Shown: positions 19,722-29,277, counted from the first letter of the stretch. The stretch is 41,666 nt of DNA from Candidatus Levyibacteriota bacterium (GCA_016199085.1 JACQHJ010000009.1:1-41666); one strand, 5' to 3'. The notes: generated by a model from the letters alone, not told the origin. Numbers and translations: made by a program.

Positions 19722-20069
19722 CTATTTTTTCTTTGCGGCAGGTTCTTTTTTCGAAGTTGTACTTCCTATTTTGTCTATTTGTACTTTAGAAAGAAAAGCT
19801 CTAAAACCGACTGATCTTCTGTATCTTACTTTTGACTTATACTTTGATACTCTTATTTTTTCTCCTTTGATGTTTTCAAGTAACATGCCTTCAACTTTTT
19901 CGCCTGTTACGGTTGGTTCTCCAATTTTTACTGCACCATCAGCTACCAAAAGCAGGACATCTGAAAAAGTGACCTTTCCCTTTTCCTGTGGCAATCTGTC
20001 GATTTCAATTATGTCTCCCTCAGTTACTTTATATTGCTTTCCGCCTGTTTTGATTACCGCGTATTTCAT
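19722..20069 (-). CDS. rplU: 50S ribosomal protein L21 (bL21)
   Basis: MKYAVIKTGGKQYKVTEGDIIEIDRLP...KIRVSKYKSKVRYRRSVGFRAFLSKVQIDKI. Confidence 0.95.
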   Translation of the reverse strand: MKYAVIKTGGKQYKVTEGDIIEIDRLPQEKGKVTFSDVLLLVADGAVKIGEPTVTGEKVEGMLLENIKGEKIRVSKYKSKVRYRRSVGFRAFLSKVQIDKIGSTTSKKEPAAKKK

Positions 20070-20077
20070 AAGTACCA

Positions 20078-20086
20078 ATTATAGCA
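20078..20086 (-). promoter_or_regulatory. Extended -10 (TGCTATAAT) immediately upstream of rplU
   Basis: Reverse strand TTTTGCTATAATTGGTACTTATG; 8 nt from the -10 to the ATG. Confidence 0.5.
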
Positions 20087-20092
20087 AAATTT

Positions 20093-21172
20093 CTAACCAA
20101 TTTCTAGAATGTCCTTCTCTTTTAGCGATTTGTTAATTGAATTTAGAAGACCCAAAAAAATAAAATTGGACAAAAGAGAACTTCCTCCGTAAGAGACAAA
20201 AGGCAAGGTAACTCCCACAATAGGAAGTAATCCTACGTTCATGCCTATATTTACAAAAATCTGCACCAAAAAAGTGAGAAAAACGATTGCTGAGAAAGTC
20301 TTACAAAAATTATCATTTGTATTAAAAAATATCTGCAAAATCCTGTAAAGCAACACTGCAAAACAGATAAGTACAATAATTACCCCAATCATTCCAAGAC
20401 TTTCCGAAATGGTTGCGAAAATAAAATCGGTCTGGCGTTCAGGCAGAAATCTTAAACTGGACTGGCTCCCCTGCCCGATCCCCTTTCCCATTATCATTCC
20501 AGATCCTACGGCAATAATTGACTGGATTACGTTATATGAAGTCCCAAGCGGATCAGATGACGGATTTAAAAAAGTTAATATCCTTTGTCTTTGATAATCA
20601 TGCAAAAAATTCCAAAAAAGAGGTATCGTTAGGATAAAGGGAATCAGGGAAGCCAAAAAATATTTTAAGGGAAAACCAAGATAGATCACTGATAAAAAAA
20701 CGACAATTGCGTATAAAAGTGCATTTCCCAAATCGGGCTGGAAAAAGATAAGAAAAAATATAGGCGTCAAGAATAGAAAAATCTTTGCAAAACTTCTGAA
20801 ATCAAATACCTTGATCCTTGAAAGATAAGAAGCAAGGCTTATCGCCAAAAAAGGCTTTAATACTTCCGAAAACTGCAGTCTGAAACCAAGTATCTCAACC
20901 CATCTTACGGCGCCCCTACTCTCAATCCCTAAGATCAAAACAAAAGTTAAAGCAATTATAGAGATAATATAGATTGGTTTTGCAAAAACAGAAGCAGTTT
21001 TATAATTACTTTGGGAAAAAAATAAAAAAGCGATTATTGATAGGACAAATAAAGCGAGCTGTCCGCTAAAAAAAGTGACATTTAATGAAAAAAGAGTAAC
21101 AAGACTTAAGGCGACTAATATTAAAACAGGAATTACTAAAATAAAGTCTATCTCTTTTAGTAGTCTAATCAT
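20093..21172 (-). CDS. rodA: RodA / FtsW / SpoVE (SEDS) family protein
   Basis: FQPDLGNALLYAIVVFLSVIYLG...GLLPIVGVTLPFVSYGGSSLLSNFIFLGLL. Likely start 21172, overlapping the ileS stop. Confidence 0.9.
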   Translation of the reverse strand: MIRLLKEIDFILVIPVLILVALSLVTLFSLNVTFFSGQLALFVLSIIAFLFFSQSNYKTASVFAKPIYIISIIALTFVLILGIESRGAVRWVEILGFRLQFSEVLKPFLAISLASYLSRIKVFDFRSFAKIFLFLTPIFFLIFFQPDLGNALLYAIVVFLSVIYLGFPLKYFLASLIPFILTIPLFWNFLHDYQRQRILTFLNPSSDPLGTSYNVIQSIIAVGSGMIMGKGIGQGSQSSLRFLPERQTDFIFATISESLGMIGVIIVLICFAVLLYRILQIFFNTNDNFCKTFSAIVFLTFLVQIFVNIGMNVGLLPIVGVTLPFVSYGGSSLLSNFIFLGLLNSINKSLKEKDILEIG

Positions 21173-24152
21173 CTTTTGAGACTGAAAACTTATCCTGGGC
21201 AATTATTTTACTGACCAATGCCTTTTTCTTGATATATTCCTCGTGTTCCACCGGCCAGTAAGGAATTTTTACGGTTACTTTCTCATTTGTCTTTGTACCT
21301 AAGGCTTTTCTTTCTTCCTGAATTTTTCTGACGATATCCCTTGCCAGACCAAACTGCAGATCCAAATTATCATCGCTTGTCCTTGCCAAAAGCTGGTAAA
21401 TATCTGTTTTTTTGTCAAAGGTAAGATCGTAGACATTTATTTCATCCTTAACAATCTTTAAAACATCGTCAGAAACTTTTCTTGGACCGCTGTATTGCAT
21501 TTTCACTATTGGAATTCTAACTTTAACCTCTGCCTGCTTTCTGAGTGCGTGAGCAACCTCAACAATCTGTCTTCCGTAAAAAACTTCCTCTTCCAATGTT
21601 TTATCTATAAGCTTTTCATCTATCTTGGGCCAGTCGGAAAGGTGAACTGACTCTTTACCTGTTAAATTTGTATATATCTCCTCTGAGATAAAAGGGATAA
21701 AAGGAGCTAGAATTTTGGAAAGATTTACCAAAATAAAATATAAAGTCTTATAACAATCGTCTTTGTCCTCTTGATCTTGTGCCGACGGTCCGATTCTGTC
21801 CCTGCTTCTTCGAACATACCAAAGCGAAAGGTCACTTACAAAGTTTTCTATTTCTCCTGCAGCTTTTTGCGCGCTATATTCCTCCAAAGATTTTGTGACA
21901 ATACCAATAGTGTTGTTAAACCTAGAAAGAATCCAAATGTCTAATATGTGTTTGGGTTTTAGCTTTATCGCCTTTGCCGGTTTCCATTCATCAACCAAAG
22001 CATAGGTTACAAAAAAGTTATAGATGTTCCAAAGCATTAAATGAAATCTTCTTCTGGTCTCATCTGCCCTGTGGTAGCCAAACAAAAGATTTTGCTCTGG
22101 ATTATGGACCGAAAACATCCACCTCATAACGTCAACGCCGATTTTGTCGGCTCCCTCGTTAAACTCGATAGAGTTTCCCCAGGATTTATGCATGGGGCGC
22201 CCGTCTTCGCCAAGCATTGAACCGTAACCTAGAACTAATTTAAAAGGATTTGTCTTTTCAAGTACCGTTGACATGGCAATCATTGAGTAAAACCAGTTCT
22301 TAAACTGTCCGGGAAAGCTTTCTGTAATAAACTGGGCGGGGAACCACTCTCTCCAGTATTTTTTATCTGTCGTATAGCTTAGTTTCTTAGTTTTCGGATC
22401 AATATAGGTTGAGAAAGGAACAATTCCCGCATCAAGCCAGACGTTTCCAACGTCATTAACTCTTGAAACAGTTTCGCCACACTTTTCACATTTAATTTTT
22501 ACTTCATCAATGTACGGTTTATGCGGAGAATGTCGCTCAAACTGGCTCCAGCCCTCAACAGCTTTCTCTTCCAACTCTTCTTTTGAACCAATGACTTCAA
22601 AGTTACCGCATCTTGCGCATTCAAAGATAGGAAGGGCAAGTCCCCAGTATCTGTTTTTCTTACTGATTAACCAGTCATGCATATTGGAAAGCCAGTCGAT
22701 CTCCCTTTCAAGCCCAAACGAAGGTCTCCACTCAATCTTTTTGGCTACTTCCATCATCTGCTCCCTTAAGGTTTTTCCTCCCTTTTCTTTTATATCCATT
22801 GCTATATACCACTCATATGTTACTTTCCAGACGAGCTCTGTTTTACATCTCCAGCAGGCAGGGTATCTATGCGTATAGTGCATTGTTTTCAAAAGAAAAT
22901 TACCTTCTTCAAATGATCTTAGGTAATCAATTATAATTTCAGGATGCTTTTTGGCATTCTCGCCAGAAAACCTACCCATTCCTTCTAAATATGAAGCATC
23001 GTCGGAAATTGTCGAAATAACAGAGAGTTTTTCTTTCTTTCCCAAATCAAAATCCTCTTTTCCTGCGCCTGGTGCAACATGCAAAAGACCTGTTCCTTCC
23101 AGGGAAACGACTATCTCACTCCCATCAACCACGGTGTGAAATGTTTCAGAGTTTTCGGCTTTTGCTTTTTGGACAATAGGTAAATTATCAAAAGGAGCTT
23201 GGTATTTAAGTCCTACCAATTCTTTTCCGCTGACTTCTTCTGTCTTACTCCACTGTTCTCCGGTTTCGTTTAAGATGTAATCAGAAACTGGGACTTCTTT
23301 TCCTTTTAAAGATCTTGTCGGAATATTTCCGTTGTCGTCTTTTCCGATAAAGATAATCTTTTCTCCTTTACTGTTTTGCCAAATATTGTACTTGTATTTT
23401 GTGTTTACACCTACAGCTACGTTTGCGGGAACAGTCCAGGGAGTTGTTGTCCAAACGAGTAAATATGTATTATCGTATCCTTTATCAAGGATCTTTAGTT
23501 TTAAAAAGATTGTCTCGTGGGTTAACTCTTTATAGTCCTCTGTCAGCATTTCGTGCTGGGAAATTGCGGTTTCACATCGTGGACACCACGGCACACTGTC
23601 TTTTCCTTTATAAATCCATTGCTTTTCAAAACACGTTTTAAGAAAATGCCAGATCATGTAGTTATTTTCATCGCTCATTGTGTAATATGAGTTATCCCAG
23701 TCCATAAACTGGGCAAGACGCTGACTCTGCTCTGTCTGGACTTTGGAAAACTTGACCACTCTTTGTTTGCAAAGATCAACAAACTTGGCAATACTTTCTT
23801 TTTTGTTTCCTTCTACGAGATTTTCGATATCTTTTTTGTTTCTAATACCCAGTTCTTTTTCAACTTCAACTTCAACCCAGAGGCCCTGACAGTCAAAACC
23901 GTTTTGAAATCTTTGTTTGTAACCACGCATATTCCAAAATCTCTGCCAGAGATCTTTGTACGTTCTTCCCCAGGCATGATGAACGCCCATCGGGTTATTG
24001 GCTGTTATAGGACCATCCAGAAAAGAGTAGAGTTTCTCGGAGTTTTCGTTTCTTTTGAGGTATTTTTCAACCAATTTTTCTTTTTCCCATTTTTCTAAAA
24101 ATCCTCTTTCAAGTGAGGGAAAATCAACCTGCGGGGACACTTGTTTAAACAT
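21165..24152 (-). CDS. ileS: Isoleucyl-tRNA synthetase, with variant HIGH/KMSKS-region motifs
   Basis: DGPITANNPMGVHHAWGRTYKDLWQRFWNMRGY; WCPRCETAISQHE zinc knuckle; LGEDGRPMHKSWGNSIEF; 995 aa class I IleRS architecture. Confidence 0.95.
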   Translation of the reverse strand: MFKQVSPQVDFPSLERGFLEKWEKEKLVEKYLKRNENSEKLYSFLDGPITANNPMGVHHAWGRTYKDLWQRFWNMRGYKQRFQNGFDCQGLWVEVEVEKELGIRNKKDIENLVEGNKKESIAKFVDLCKQRVVKFSKVQTEQSQRLAQFMDWDNSYYTMSDENNYMIWHFLKTCFEKQWIYKGKDSVPWCPRCETAISQHEMLTEDYKELTHETIFLKLKILDKGYDNTYLLVWTTTPWTVPANVAVGVNTKYKYNIWQNSKGEKIIFIGKDDNGNIPTRSLKGKEVPVSDYILNETGEQWSKTEEVSGKELVGLKYQAPFDNLPIVQKAKAENSETFHTVVDGSEIVVSLEGTGLLHVAPGAGKEDFDLGKKEKLSVISTISDDASYLEGMGRFSGENAKKHPEIIIDYLRSFEEGNFLLKTMHYTHRYPACWRCKTELVWKVTYEWYIAMDIKEKGGKTLREQMMEVAKKIEWRPSFGLEREIDWLSNMHDWLISKKNRYWGLALPIFECARCGNFEVIGSKEELEEKAVEGWSQFERHSPHKPYIDEVKIKCEKCGETVSRVNDVGNVWLDAGIVPFSTYIDPKTKKLSYTTDKKYWREWFPAQFITESFPGQFKNWFYSMIAMSTVLEKTNPFKLVLGYGSMLGEDGRPMHKSWGNSIEFNEGADKIGVDVMRWMFSVHNPEQNLLFGYHRADETRRRFHLMLWNIYNFFVTYALVDEWKPAKAIKLKPKHILDIWILSRFNNTIGIVTKSLEEYSAQKAAGEIENFVSDLSLWYVRRSRDRIGPSAQDQEDKDDCYKTLYFILVNLSKILAPFIPFISEEIYTNLTGKESVHLSDWPKIDEKLIDKTLEEEVFYGRQIVEVAHALRKQAEVKVRIPIVKMQYSGPRKVSDDVLKIVKDEINVYDLTFDKKTDIYQLLARTSDDNLDLQFGLARDIVRKIQEERKALGTKTNEKVTVKIPYWPVEHEEYIKKKALVSKIIAQDKFSVSKDD

Positions 24153-24159
24153 ATTGTTA

Positions 24160-24188
24160 ATTTTAACTTAAAATAACCATTACTTCAA
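24160..24188 (-). promoter_or_regulatory. Promoter TTGAAG-17-TAAAAT of ileS (leaderless)
   Basis: Reverse strand TTGAAG (24188..24183), 17 nt, TAAAAT (24165..24160), ATG at 24152. Confidence 0.6.
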
Positions 24189-24211
24189 CCACAATGACTG
24201 TAACTTATATG

Positions 24212-24240
24212 TTGCATTTTCGAAAACAATGATATATATT
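24212..24240 (+). promoter_or_regulatory. Promoter TTGCAT-17-TATATT of hypothetical ORF (leaderless at ATG 24247)
   Basis: TTGCAT 24212-24217, TATATT 24235-24240; in-frame ATG at 24247, 6 nt after the -10. Confidence 0.5.
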
Positions 24241-24246
24241 CTTCTT

Positions 24247-24666
24247 ATGCTAGCAACCTCAGAAGGATCAAGAAGATTTAATGGGATAAGAAAAGTTGTT
24301 GAAGATACTGTAGGAATAAGTGCTTTTAATTGGAGAAGAAATGACGCTAAATCTAAGGGAGATGGTAATGGAATTGCTGTCGCTTCTGGTATAGAAAATG
24401 CTGCTTATCAGGTAGCCGTACCCCTTTATTTTAGGGAGATTATTGATAGTTATAATAAACAGGAAGAAGCTCGCTGGGGACTAGCAATGTTTTATGGGTT
24501 AATTGATATAGGAGCGATGGGTGCTGCAATAGCATTTGCGCTGAATGCTGGAATAGAATCAGGCATAGGCGTCAAGGCAGCATATAATGTTGCGGCTTCT
24601 GCTATTCCTGAAGTTACAAGCTCAGTTTCAGGAAAAATTAGATCTCTTAGATCGTCTCGCAGCTAA
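24247..24666 (+). CDS. Hypothetical small membrane-associated protein
   Basis: In-frame ATG 24247 (ORF track starts 24229); 139 aa with a GLIDIGAMGAAIAFALNAGIESGIGV hydrophobic stretch; no recognised family. Confidence 0.6.
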   Translation: MLATSEGSRRFNGIRKVVEDTVGISAFNWRRNDAKSKGDGNGIAVASGIENAAYQVAVPLYFREIIDSYNKQEEARWGLAMFYGLIDIGAMGAAIAFALNAGIESGIGVKAAYNVAASAIPEVTSSVSGKIRSLRSSRS

Positions 24667-24735
24667 TTTTAGCTTAAAAAGGGGATTATTTCAACCTTAC
24701 TTGTAACAACTAAAAACTTTACTAGATTTATATCT

Positions 24736-25053
24736 CTACCTTCTTGCTCTCCGAGGAAGAGCGGCATCGGGCACGAGTACGGAACTAAGCCCCATAAATC
24801 TAGAAAGAACAAAACCAGCATCAAGTATAGCTTCTCCATCAAGTCTATACCTAATATGTCTTGCCGTTAAATCTGCATCCAAGGGTGGATACTGCCTTAC
24901 CTCAGCTACATTTGGTGCAATTACTTCTGCTTCTCTTCTTCTCCAAATTGCTAAACCATCGCGCTTAACTGTATCTTCTGATGCCACAGTTGTACCAAGA
25001 GGTAGAGGCGTTGACCTAATAGGTATTCCAAAAAACCTTGTTTGTATTTTCAT
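24736..25053 (-). CDS. Hypothetical protein, 105 aa
   Basis: Open frame with R/A/D-rich composition and protein-like sequence; no recognised family. Confidence 0.5.
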   Translation of the reverse strand: MKIQTRFFGIPIRSTPLPLGTTVASEDTVKRDGLAIWRRREAEVIAPNVAEVRQYPPLDADLTARHIRYRLDGEAILDAGFVLSRFMGLSSVLVPDAALPRRARR

Positions 25054-25133
25054 TTGGGCTATAACATAACACTAAATGGTTTTAAAATCAATCACTACTT
25101 AACTAACCCTGAGGTACTTTAAGGAAACTGTCT

Positions 25134-25146
25134 TATAATATATAAT
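25134..25146 (+). promoter_or_regulatory. Tandem TATAAT boxes directly abutting the ATG of the 595-aa ORF
   Basis: ctTATAATaTATAATATGgcg: TATAAT at 25134-25139 and 25141-25146, ATG 25147. Confidence 0.45.
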
Positions 25147-26934
25147 ATGGCGATGAATATAACCAGGGCTGAAGTTCCTGTGCCAATAATTCCTGAAAAT
25201 CTGCCAGCAAGGATACCTGAGATTATTGCAAATCCTCCCTTAAAGGATCTTAGAATTGCTTATTCCATACCTGTTCATCTACCCAAAGAATACGCTGAGG
25301 GTTTTTTACAAAGAAATCTACTCGGAATGTTAAGCCAAAGGCTTTCTTTGGGAAATGCTATGGAAGTAAATTATGTTTTTAACGAAGGCGGGGGACATGC
25401 GTCCGAAGACTCCGACTTACCAGCTCCAACCGACAAAGATAAGCAGATTGAGAGAAAAGCAATAGGTTTTGTTAAAAAGGTGATAGCAGTACAGCGCCTT
25501 GCAGCTCTTGCAAGAAAGGCAGCAGAGCAGGGGGAATATAAATATCAGGCAGATTTAGACACTCTTGTAAACCAAGAAGAAGATCCAGAACAAAAAACAA
25601 TACTTGAGCTTGCTGCTCAAAAACACGGTAGCGTTGCAATAAGCGCCATAGATGCTACGGAAACTGACCTGAGGTCATTAGGTTATAGAGGAAAAGCGAT
25701 ATTTAGATATAGAACTCTTGGGGCCGATTATGCAAAAGCAAGACTTCCAGATCAAGATTCTCTGTTTCAACTTTATGACGTGGATACTGTTCCCGCAACC
25801 AACGATACTACACAAAGGGTAATTGATTATTTCTTTAATGAACATCCAGATGCTGTTTACAATTTCTTATCAATGTCCTATGCCCTGCCAGGAACATGCA
25901 TGAATTTAGTTTTAACTTCTCCAACGTATTCCACAGGTCATATGGCAACGTATAATCTAGAACCACAAACCTATAAAGGGTCTCCACAAATATGCTTTCG
26001 GATTGGCGCATTTAGCAAACTCAAGACAATAGGAACGAATATTTTTGATTCTTTTATGGATTATGACACCGCTAAACACCTTACATATTCTTTTGGACCT
26101 ATTTCCTCTGCCCTTTTTGCAACATCTTTAACCAGTGATAGAATAGGATTTTCAGACGGAAAAAACAGAGATAGTTTAGGCAAAAGAAATGACTTTGATT
26201 TAATAAAGACCTGGATTTACGATCTTGAGGAAATAATCGCTAATGCGAATATGCATCCAAACGGTGGTGCTTCATCAGAAACTATGAGAAGAGATTTAGA
26301 TTTTGCGTTAGAATATTATCAGCGCCAACAAAAGATATTAAGTAGATTCCATCGACTTGCAGCCAGGCAATTTATAAGGTTATATGATAAAGGGGCAATA
26401 ACAATTCATGATGGAGAAATTAACTTTAACGGAGAAGATATTTTAAAAGCCGACACTTCTTCTACAACCCCTTCAAAACTGGATCCCAAGGGTAATAAAA
26501 GACCTTTTGGAAGAAGTATACTTTCATATATTTCTGCAAACAGGGACCTACTTTCAAAGCTTAAACCAGGGGATATAAAAGTTTTAAAATATTATTTGGG
26601 ATTTTCTGAGCAACCTGAGTTTCCAAAAGGAGTTCAATTTACAAATTTTCATGGCGTACTTAGAGAATACTTCGGTGAATATTCAAACGATGTAAATGAT
26701 ATTAGCGATGTAGCTAATTTTGAAATATTAATAAGAGGTAAAGATAATAAAACTTCCCTTTTACATCCGATTTTTACCCAGATACTTGCTTATGCAATAA
26801 TAAGAACTGTTTACTACAGAACAGATCCGCCAATGTTTGGAGATCAACATGATGACAGGATGCCACAAATTGCCATTGAGGAAAAAAATAGAAACAAAGC
26901 CTGGATTTCCCAACATCTAGATAACCTTTCGTAA
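25147..26934 (+). CDS. Uncharacterised 595-aa protein with possible divergent GT-A (glycosyltransferase-like) core
   Basis: DLRIAYSIPVHLPKEYAEGFLQRNLLGMLSQRLSLGNAMEVNYVFNEGG resembles a GT2 N-terminal beta-alpha-beta; SLFQLYDVDTVPATNDTTQRVIDYFFNEHPDAVYN resembles a DxD strand region. Confidence 0.6.
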   Translation: MAMNITRAEVPVPIIPENLPARIPEIIANPPLKDLRIAYSIPVHLPKEYAEGFLQRNLLGMLSQRLSLGNAMEVNYVFNEGGGHASEDSDLPAPTDKDKQIERKAIGFVKKVIAVQRLAALARKAAEQGEYKYQADLDTLVNQEEDPEQKTILELAAQKHGSVAISAIDATETDLRSLGYRGKAIFRYRTLGADYAKARLPDQDSLFQLYDVDTVPATNDTTQRVIDYFFNEHPDAVYNFLSMSYALPGTCMNLVLTSPTYSTGHMATYNLEPQTYKGSPQICFRIGAFSKLKTIGTNIFDSFMDYDTAKHLTYSFGPISSALFATSLTSDRIGFSDGKNRDSLGKRNDFDLIKTWIYDLEEIIANANMHPNGGASSETMRRDLDFALEYYQRQQKILSRFHRLAARQFIRLYDKGAITIHDGEINFNGEDILKADTSSTTPSKLDPKGNKRPFGRSILSYISANRDLLSKLKPGDIKVLKYYLGFSEQPEFPKGVQFTNFHGVLREYFGEYSNDVNDISDVANFEILIRGKDNKTSLLHPIFTQILAYAIIRTVYYRTDPPMFGDQHDDRMPQIAIEEKNRNKAWISQHLDNLS

Positions 26935-27909
26935 CTAGTTCAAATATTTCTCGATGTTTTCCAAATGTTCTTCATAGGTTTTTGAACAATGAATATTCTG
27001 AAGCCTGTCGTGCAGATAATAGAAACAGTCTGTTTCCTGTGGATTTAAAGCAGCTTCAATTGCATCAAGTCCCGGATTTGCAATAGGGTGCGGGGGGAGG
27101 CCATTATGCTTATATGTGTTATACAAAGAGTCTGTGTTTCTGATATCTGCTGGCGTTACAACCGACCACCATTTGTCATCAACCTTCCCCTTTGCGTACT
27201 GAATAGTTGCATCAATTTGAAGTCTTTGTCCTTTTAAGAGCCTGTTCCAGATAACTCCTGAGATAAGTTTCATATCGTCTTTTCCCGCTGCTTCTCTTTG
27301 AATTAAAGATGCAATCTTTACGCCCGTTGTCCAAAGAATGTCTTTTTGAGCAAATCCTTCTATATAAGGCCCTGCCTTTTCATTGAAATTTATGATCATT
27401 CTTTTTGCGATATCCAAACCGTCTTCCTCTGCGGGAATAAGATATGTATCTGGAAAATATACTCCTTCTACATAATCGTATTTCATTGCCGTATAAATAT
27501 TATTCCACCTATCTAGCTCTTCATCGCTCCAGTTAAAAGTTACCTTTAATCTTTCTCCTATTTGTTCTTTTCTTATTCCTTCTGCAAAACTAAACCATTT
27601 AAGATCAGGTGGACCAGTTATTTTATCGGCAACCTCAAAAACATTCATGTTTTTAGAAAGATAATATGCCCCCGATGAAATCTTATCGTGTTTTCCTTTT
27701 AAGGTTAAAACAAAATTCATTACCCAAAAGGATTTGATAAAACCTTTTTCTTTTAGATCCTCAATGACAATCGCTTCCCCGAATTCCCGGGGAACTATAA
27801 AGACCTCAACTGTCTTTTTGTCTGAGGGAGCACTAAACGGGTTGAAAAATATGGCAAGTGAGAAAGTAAATACCAAAAGCGCAGCAATTACAAATATAAT
27901 TTTTTTCAT
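26935..27909 (-). CDS. mltG: Endolytic murein transglycosylase MltG (YceG-like)
   Basis: YFPDTYLIPAEEDG...WTTGVKIASLIQREAAGKDDMKLISGVIWNRLLKGQRLQIDATIQYAKG...YNTYKHNGLPPHPIANPGLDAIEAALNPQETDCFYYLHD. Confidence 0.96.
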   Translation of the reverse strand: MKKIIFVIAALLVFTFSLAIFFNPFSAPSDKKTVEVFIVPREFGEAIVIEDLKEKGFIKSFWVMNFVLTLKGKHDKISSGAYYLSKNMNVFEVADKITGPPDLKWFSFAEGIRKEQIGERLKVTFNWSDEELDRWNNIYTAMKYDYVEGVYFPDTYLIPAEEDGLDIAKRMIINFNEKAGPYIEGFAQKDILWTTGVKIASLIQREAAGKDDMKLISGVIWNRLLKGQRLQIDATIQYAKGKVDDKWWSVVTPADIRNTDSLYNTYKHNGLPPHPIANPGLDAIEAALNPQETDCFYYLHDRLQNIHCSKTYEEHLENIEKYLN

Positions 27910-27924
27910 TAAGCGGCACTCTTG

Positions 27925-27953
27925 ATTCTAGCTTATATAGAGCTTTTATTCAA
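27925..27953 (-). promoter_or_regulatory. Promoter TTGAAT-17-TAGAAT upstream of mltG
   Basis: Reverse strand TTGAAT (27953..27948), 17 nt, TAGAAT (27930..27925), ATG 27909. Confidence 0.55.
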
Positions 27954-27955
27954 CA

Positions 27956-28201
27956 TTACGGTCTTCTGACACTGACTGATCTTGCCCTTAATGCTTGTAC
28001 TCTTTCTGAAGATGTTAGTACGCGACCTGGAGATGATGCCATCACTCTCTCGCCTGCGGTTGGGGTTCTATCGAAAGGCACAACTCCTCTTGCTTGCCAA
28101 AGACAACCATCAACTTTTACTACACTGCCTGGTATTCTTTGTATTGTTCTTTCTGTCTTTCCCTTTGGAATTATAATAAAACCTAAGAGAAGTTTTTGCA
28201 A
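27956..28201 (-). CDS. Short protein with possible NfeD-like OB-fold segment
   Basis: TTG start, 81 aa; GSVVKVDGCLWQARGVVPFDRTPTAGERVMASSPGRVL resembles the NfeD C-terminal pattern VxVxGxxWxAR....GxxVxVxxxxGxxL. Weak start; may be a fragment. Confidence 0.4.
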   Translation of the reverse strand: MQKLLLGFIIIPKGKTERTIQRIPGSVVKVDGCLWQARGVVPFDRTPTAGERVMASSPGRVLTSSERVQALRARSVSVRRP

Positions 28202-28215
28202 CCCTTAATTTAGGA

Positions 28216-28809
28216 CTATGCTGCTGCCTGATGGGTTTTTGCCTTCCGTTCTTCCTCAACCCAGAAATCTTCTGTCTCACGTCTCCATTTATCATGTAGA
28301 GGTATCGAGATAGCCGTATCGGGAAGAACGAATTGTTCTCTCTTCATGTTTCTGGGTATGTTTCCAGGTTGAAACACGCCTTCTTCATCTGTATATCCCC
28401 AGACTGGCCCACCAAATCCGAAGTCATATTCCAATTTTCTCCTATGATTGAAAACAGCACATTTTTGATTAGGGGGCGCAAGCAAGGTAGGAAATACCTC
28501 ACAGGGAATAAACAAACATTCTTCACTAAACTCTACCTGTTCCAGGGTTGGCACATCCTCATCTCTATCTAAGCTATATGCTCTTTTGTCCAGTCTATAA
28601 TAACCTGGTCTTACCGGCATCGTGCCTCCTATTTGCATAATAACTTTTAAGGGCTCTCCGCTTGGATCATGTAATAATTCCCCTCTTCTAGGCTCATACA
28701 CCGTAAGTATCATTCCGATCCAAGTTTGGCGGTAGTTAAGTAGAGGTGTTTTGAGAGTAAGATCCTCAGTTCTTTCAAGTCTGTCTCTTGCTTCTGTTAT
28801 TACTGCCAT
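28216..28809 (-). CDS. Hypothetical protein (~197 aa)
   Basis: Start MAVITEARDRLERTEDL at 28809 downstream of a good promoter; protein-like composition; no recognised family. Confidence 0.65.
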   Translation of the reverse strand: MAVITEARDRLERTEDLTLKTPLLNYRQTWIGMILTVYEPRRGELLHDPSGEPLKVIMQIGGTMPVRPGYYRLDKRAYSLDRDEDVPTLEQVEFSEECLFIPCEVFPTLLAPPNQKCAVFNHRRKLEYDFGFGGPVWGYTDEEGVFQPGNIPRNMKREQFVLPDTAISIPLHDKWRRETEDFWVEEERKAKTHQAAA

Positions 28810-28832
28810 TTTGGTTTGATAAAGCCGAGAAA

Positions 28833-28861
28833 ATAGTAGCAATAGAATTTTAAAGTGTCAA
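28833..28861 (-). promoter_or_regulatory. Promoter TTGACA-17-TACTAT upstream of the hypothetical gene
   Basis: Reverse strand TTGACA (28861..28856), 17 nt, TACTAT (28838..28833). Confidence 0.6.
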
Positions 28862-28891
28862 TGATTTATATTTTTAAAACATTCCGTAATT

Positions 28892-29188
28892 TTAAGTAAC
28901 TGAAGTATCTTTTATAGAAGGCAGGGTTCTTTGAATACCAAGAGAATTCATGTTTTGACCAACTTCTGTTCTTGCTCTAGCTATAGCGCTTCGTGCTTGA
29001 CGAGTTTGTGTCTTAACAACCCAAGAATCCGGATCTCTTTTCTCTCTTAGTTGATACAACCCATCCAATAAGTCCGCATGTAGTCTTGCCCTAATATCTC
29101 CTAACTGAGTAAGAACAAGAGGCTCACCTCGATCTTTCCATTTTTGCAATCTTTCCCCAAAGGCAGTCCTTCTAGCTTCTATTGCCAT
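28892..29188 (-). CDS. Hypothetical protein, 98 aa
   Basis: MAIEARRTAFGERLQKWKDRGEPLVLTQLGDIRARLHADLLDGLYQLREKRDPDSW; alpha-helical, charged; no recognised family. Confidence 0.55.
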   Translation of the reverse strand: MAIEARRTAFGERLQKWKDRGEPLVLTQLGDIRARLHADLLDGLYQLREKRDPDSWVVKTQTRQARSAIARARTEVGQNMNSLGIQRTLPSIKDTSVT

Positions 29189-29277
29189 ATTTAATTATTA
29201 AAATACCTGTTAGGAATATAGACTTTTTAAGAGGACCCGTCAAGAAGAAATATTTTTAAATCTTTTTGGGAAAAATG

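Noticed and set aside
22510-24098. Several + strand ORFs opposite ileS
   Set aside because: Antisense shadows of a strongly conserved gene.
27982-28572. Small ORFs on both strands (28110..28295, 28344..28526, 28333..28572, 27982..28176)
   Set aside because: Overlap the better-supported 81-aa and 208-aa frames; low complexity.
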